Assembly: GCA_963210315.1 (NCBI GenBank)
Contig: OY723247.1
Span: 62,001 to 126,000 of the forward strand
DNA from: Rhynchopus euleeides
Lineage: Eukaryota > Euglenozoa > Diplonemea > Diplonemida > Diplonemidae
Direction: 5' to 3'
Length of the DNA: 64,000 nt
The notes under the pieces: generated by a model
Databases searched by the model: none
What the model was told of the DNA's origin: nothing
The model's input: the letters and a program-made list of their open reading frames with translations, nothing else
Shown here: one piece after another, positions 59,935 through 64,000 of the stretch
How positions within the stretch are numbered: the stretch's first letter is position 1
How the letters are laid out: every line of letters begins with the position of its first letter
Translations under genes and position numbers: made by a program

Positions 59935-61941
59935 ATGCAGAACCAAAGCCACAGCCTGTCCAACCTGAAGTCCGGGAACCTGCGGCAGCGGGTGAAGCCG
60001 GACCCCGTCCCGGCGATCGAGCCGGACTTCTACTTCGCGAGGGACACAGGGCTGGACGTGCTGCCCCCTGCTGACTGGGACTGCCGCCTGGATGAGATGG
60101 ATGTGGAGGAGGCAGAGGAGACGGAGGGGCCCGTGCGATGCGAACCGCCGCCGCGCAGGCAGCCGCCGCCCCCGCCGGCGGAGGACGACAGCGCTGTGGA
60201 GGTGGACGCCATGGTCGACGACCCGCTAGCGCAGCTGAAAGAGTGGCGAGAGCAGGTGGATGGCGGGCTGCCGGGCGTGACAGCCCGGCAGCAGCAAGCG
60301 CGCCTCGGCCTGAGGGTCCCCGAGGGGTGGTCGTTTGTTGTGGGGGACTGCGCCTTCGACGGCATCGCTGCGTTGGGCAAGGAGACCCTGGGGTGTGACA
60401 GCGCCTGGCTCCGCCAGATGGGGGTCCAGCGCGCGCTGCAGGATGCTGATCTCCGCATGCGGGTTGAGGAGGGCCCCGACATGTGGGCCGCGTTCATGGC
60501 CAAGCCGGGCAGTCGCGACCCACGGACGTGGGCCGACTACGTCGTGTTGGCTGCGGTCGCGCGGGGGACGCGGTGCACCATCCTGCTCCTGGTCGACAAC
60601 CAGGTGCCGATGGTGTTGCGCCCGATCGGGGAGGGCGGCACGCGCGACGCGTTCTGCCTGCGCAGGACAGGGGCTGTGGTGCCACAGGGACTGCGAGAGG
60701 ACCTCGAGCTGTCGCCGGGCCGGCGGGCTCGCCGGGAGAGACGCGCCAGCAGAGCAGCACAGCGCCCGCCCCGAGCCCCCCGGCCTGAGGGAAGTGACGG
60801 TCCGCCTGGGACGGCCCAGGGGGCCGAGGCAGAGGTGAAGCAAGAGAAGGCTGAGGGTGAAGGTGATGGGGGGGCGCGGGGCGCTGCACCTGATGCGGTG
60901 CCCCCTGCTCCGACTACAACAAACCCCGGCGAGGGGTCGGCGCCCCCGCCGGCCCCCCAGCAGGCGCCCTTCGGGGCGTCGACCCCCCAAGTGCAGACCC
61001 CCCAGGGCAGCGGCTCCAACGCCTCTTCAACAGCCCTCCCTGGGGTGTCGGCGCTTCCGTCCGCCTCCCAGCCGGCACCCGCAGGACAGTCGACCCCGCG
61101 CGCGCAGACCTCCCAGGGCAGTGGCTCCAACGCCTCTTCAACAGCCCTCCCTGGGGCCCCTGTGCCGCCGTCGGCTGCCTCCCCGCAAACACCGGCAGGC
61201 AGGACAACACCCCGCACGCGCGCCCAGGGCAGTGGCTCCCAAGCCTCTTCTACAGCCCTCCCTGGGTCGTGCGGCAAGGCGGTGGGGAAGGAGGGTGTGG
61301 CCGCAGCGATGCTGGCGGCGGGTAAGGTGACGCGTGTGGAGACGGCCGGAGCGACGACGCGCCGCAGCAGGAATGCGGTGTTGGAGGAGAAGCGGCGGGC
61401 AGCGGATGGTGGATCGATGCAGGGTGGAGGCTCAAACGTGACCTCAACAGCCCCCCCTGGCATCAACGAGCCGCTGGCGTTCGACGACGACGACTACGTC
61501 GACAGCGATGACCTCGCCTGCAGCGGCGCCCCTGAGACCCAGGAGGAAGGCGCGCCGATCGAGACGGTGGCAGCGACGGTTGGTCCGACGCGGGTGACGA
61601 CGAGGCTGCTGGAGGAGCAGGCCCGCAAGGGTTGCGAGTGGGATGAGGGTGATAGGGTGGCTGTGGATGGTGTGTCTCCGTGTGGGTCGATGGGAGGGGC
61701 GCGCATCCCTGCGACGGCGGCGGGGTGGAAGAGCCTCTTTCACCCCCTGCACGGCTCGCACCCGCTGACGCGGCAGGTGGCTGCGGTGGCGGTGAGGGAG
61801 TGGCACGCTGCGCGTGGGACGCAGAACGCGTGGAGCGTGCCGACGGCGAAGGCGGCGGCCCGAAGCCTTCGGGACACCGTCACGAAGATGTGGGAGTGTG
61901 ACGGGGCGCGGAAGGGCGCGAAGGGGAAGACGAGGAGATGA
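59935..61941 (+). CDS. Pseudo-OTU paralogue with Pro/Ser-rich repeats
   Basis: 668 residues from the ATG at 59935. Residues about 131-245 align by eye with the OTU-like region of the minus-strand neighbour: VVGDCAFDGI with Cys at 139, and WADYVVLAAVARGTRCTILL. However, no histidine stands where the neighbour has GHFVPV, so catalytic activity is doubtful. Residues about 300-430 are Pro/Ser/Thr-rich and contain tandem repeats of QGSGSNASSTALPG (three close copies, plus a weaker fourth near residue 495). GEGSAPPPAPQQ recalls the neighbour's linker. The C-terminal block (ARKGCEWDEGD, then GWKSLFHPLHGSHPL) matches the neighbour's C-terminus, followed by a basic tail. There are no zinc motifs like the neighbour's. 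A paralogue that lost protease function is the simplest reading. Confidence 0.65.
   Translation: MQNQSHSLSNLKSGNLRQRVKPDPVPAIEPDFYFARDTGLDVLPPADWDCRLDEMDVEEAEETEGPVRCEPPPRRQPPPPPAEDDSAVEVDAMVDDPLAQLKEWREQVDGGLPGVTARQQQARLGLRVPEGWSFVVGDCAFDGIAALGKETLGCDSAWLRQMGVQRALQDADLRMRVEEGPDMWAAFMAKPGSRDPRTWADYVVLAAVARGTRCTILLLVDNQVPMVLRPIGEGGTRDAFCLRRTGAVVPQGLREDLELSPGRRARRERRASRAAQRPPRAPRPEGSDGPPGTAQGAEAEVKQEKAEGEGDGGARGAAPDAVPPAPTTTNPGEGSAPPPAPQQAPFGASTPQVQTPQGSGSNASSTALPGVSALPSASQPAPAGQSTPRAQTSQGSGSNASSTALPGAPVPPSAASPQTPAGRTTPRTRAQGSGSQASSTALPGSCGKAVGKEGVAAAMLAAGKVTRVETAGATTRRSRNAVLEEKRRAADGGSMQGGGSNVTSTAPPGINEPLAFDDDDYVDSDDLACSGAPETQEEGAPIETVAATVGPTRVTTRLLEEQARKGCEWDEGDRVAVDGVSPCGSMGGARIPATAAGWKSLFHPLHGSHPLTRQVAAVAVREWHAARGTQNAWSVPTAKAAARSLRDTVTKMWECDGARKGAKGKTRR
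61007..61266 (+). repeat. Coding minisatellite in the pseudo-OTU gene
   Basis: Three copies of a block reading cagggcagYggctccMa, then gcctcttcWacagccctccc, near 61007, 61112 and 61227. A weaker fourth lies near 61425. They are in frame and encode the QGSGS.ASSTALPG repeats. Confidence 0.75.
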
Positions 61942-64000
61942 AGCCCGTGAGGGCAGGTCATCATCCCCTGGAGGGCCGGCTCCTGACTCCGGCCACTACC
62001 CCCCCCCCCTCCCAGCAGAAATGTGTGCAGACACGACACCAGGGGTGTGACCCCCTCAGTTAGGCGGTCGCGACCCCGAGAACAACAACAACACCCCCTC
62101 CCCACCCCTCCCCCTTGATCTTATCAGTCACTCCCACCCCCCCCCCCTTTCCTTCCGTCCCTCACTCTACCTATCCCCCCCCCCCCTTTCCTCAACACCC
62201 CCGCCGCCCCTCCCGTGACGTTTGTGCATTCCACCATTCCAGTACCCCTTACACTAGATTCCGCAACAACTGTCCGGATTGCCTCGACCGCCACTTAACC
62301 CAACAAAACAGCCACTCAGGCACGTTACGGCACCGAGAATCCAGGTCATTTGTACAGTATAGATCATTGTGCATGTCTAAACCCCTCCCAACGGTCCCCA
62401 CACGCGGTTCGACGGGTCGGCGAGAGCACCTGCCCTCCGAGACCCGCCGGAGACACGCGCTTTAACTCCCTCCACCCCTTTCTTGTGTTTCTCCGAGCAG
62501 GTCCGACCTGTCTCCGACCCCTCTTCGGTCCCCTAGTCCCCACGCCCCTTAACGCCTCTACAGGCAGCCACACAGGTTGACGGACGGCGACAGCGGGTTT
62601 TCGAGAGCACACAAGGCCGACACCACCCTGCGAGGAGGGAGTGTCTCTCTGATTGACTCGCGACGCTCGCTCCAAGTCTTGCCCTTGTGTTTCGTGTTAC
62701 CTTTGCTCACTTGCCAACAGACAGCGCCAGGGATGGAAGTGGGTGGTCTGGGTCTCGGAAGGGAGAGGTGTGTCTCAAGGCCTCGTCAAGTTGTGCATGG
62801 GTGGTTGGGTGGCGGATGGGAGAGTACAGGCCGTTGAGCCCAGCACGCGTGCATGAGAGAGAGAGGGATTTGAGGCCCCCCGCCCCCAGGTTCCCTGCCC
62901 ACCTGGACGGACCCAAGTGCCTCACACCGGTTCTCTCCCCACCCGGTGGTCCACCTGACCGGCAAAGGAAAAAAAAAAAGGGGGGGATAAAATCCAACTT
63001 GCTGCCTTCACGTGGCGCCCCCTGTGATTACCCTCCTTGGAGGGGAAACCAAAGCAAGCTCTGGTATTAAGATCCTTGGAATTGACCTTGGGGGGCCTCT
63101 TGAGTGAGTCTCGGGAGAAATCGGACCTGTGCATGGGTCAGGGCAGTGTGCGCGAGCATAAGGCCCTGGGCTGTTCCCTCTGAGTTGCTCTAATTGCATG
63201 AGTGGCTTGAGCACATGGACGTCTGCAGGCCAGCCTGTAGGAAGATCAGGATGCAGGGTTGCCCCCCTTTTGGGGCGTGAAAGCCTCGCCAATGCTTTCC
63301 CTAGTGCCGCGATCGGGCGTGCTGGAGCTGCGCGATGCCTGAGAAGATCCTGCTGGAGCTGATCCTGCCCCCACGTTGCGGCTCTAAGCCCTCAACGGGT
63401 AGCCCCTCTGGGTGGTCGCTGCTGACCTGTGCCTGGCCCCTCCCCCTTCGCACAAGGGGTTGACTAGTGTTGCAGGCGGTGGAGTCATAGACAGCACTGC
63501 CTTTTGCTTTCACCATTGGCCCTTTCTCTACTTTTTCGGTGCACAACAGAGACCTCTCTTTGTGTCGATGCGTTGCGGCTACAAACAAACCAACAAGCCC
63601 CTCCATCACTACAAAGAGCAGTTTTCTGAACCCTAGCGTTGTCCCAGCTAGCTTGTGTTTCCCTTTTGGGCTTTTTCTTTGAGTTTTTCTTTACTCGATC
63701 GTTTCCTGTGACACTCTGTGTTTCAGCATTCATTGCAATGTGTAATGTGCAACTTCCACTTCAGGTTCCTTGCACATAACACAAAAGCGGTTGGCGGCTA
63801 TCAACCATATGCTATTGAAGCAACCAAGCCCCCCGTTTTTGGAGTTATGTACGAGCAATCTGTCACCAGTGTGGTCCTCGCTGGCTAAGTGGATGTCCAG
63901 AGGCTGTGCCATTTTTGGCGTGTCGTTTGATGTGTGTGATCTTTTCATGTGTGTTTCTTTCACTTTCTTCTTTTCGTTTCTTGTCTTGCTTGTCTCTTGT
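61942..64000. other. No gene recognised
   Basis: After a small inverted repeat (GGCCGG...CCGGCC, 61974-61994) come long C/T tracts (62010-62200) and then unremarkable sequence. Only short ORFs without known domains occur, and I found no tRNA, rRNA or tandem repeat. The C/T tracts resemble those before the genes at 20-25 kb, but no long ORF follows. Confidence 0.5.

Noticed and set aside
62380..62440. tRNA-like ggttcga segment
   Set aside because: No acceptor, D or anticodon stems can be folded around it.

Overview
The window looks like repeat-rich heterochromatin from a eukaryote, probably a protist. The grounds are long satellite arrays, intronless ORFs behind C/T-rich tracts, a Helitron-type protein, a non-LTR retrotransposon with a restriction-like endonuclease, and no bacterial operon signals. 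The species cannot be told from the sequence. About 70% of the window is tandem repeat, and most long open frames are artefacts of stop-free repeat units.

Layout. 1-19822 is satellite DNA: a 561-bp tandem (1-12248), then a 935-bp tandem (12249-19822). These are 3 x 187 and 5 x 187 bp, and internal sub-repeats support an ancestral monomer of about 187 bp. Degenerate monomers fade out to about 20160. 20181-25913 is the first gene island, all on the + strand: a coiled-coil protein with a basic nuclear-localisation-like tail (20615-21286), a Helitron-derived protein that lacks the Rep nuclease and helicase core but keeps a C-terminal OTU protease domain (21479-23896), and a frameshifted acidic/zinc-finger gene (24845-25913). 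Each follows a pyrimidine-rich tract ending in AG. A 0.5-kb dispersed element lies between the last two.

26335-41713 carries four arrays of an octamer, TTTGCGGG (about 900 copies). They are interleaved with a 570-bp satellite related to the 561-bp family, a duplicated leader, a fragment of the 935-bp satellite, a degenerate repeat region and a strong palindrome. 41714-54656 is a 33-bp minisatellite (about 376 units), split at 49629-50159 by an inverted copy of the 0.5-kb element with a 9-bp target-site duplication.

54657-56709 is a 5'-truncated, frameshifted non-LTR retrotransposon (reverse transcriptase, zinc knuckle, restriction-like endonuclease). 57391-61941 holds two divergently transcribed paralogues with OTU-like domains, 51 bp apart. 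One keeps the catalytic Cys and His; the other has no visible His. 61942-64000 has no recognisable gene.

The coding content is mostly mobile-element derived, and OTU-type domains appear in three proteins. The most unusual features are the G-quadruplex-prone octamer arrays joined to satellite at one homologous site, and the 187-bp-based higher-order repeats.
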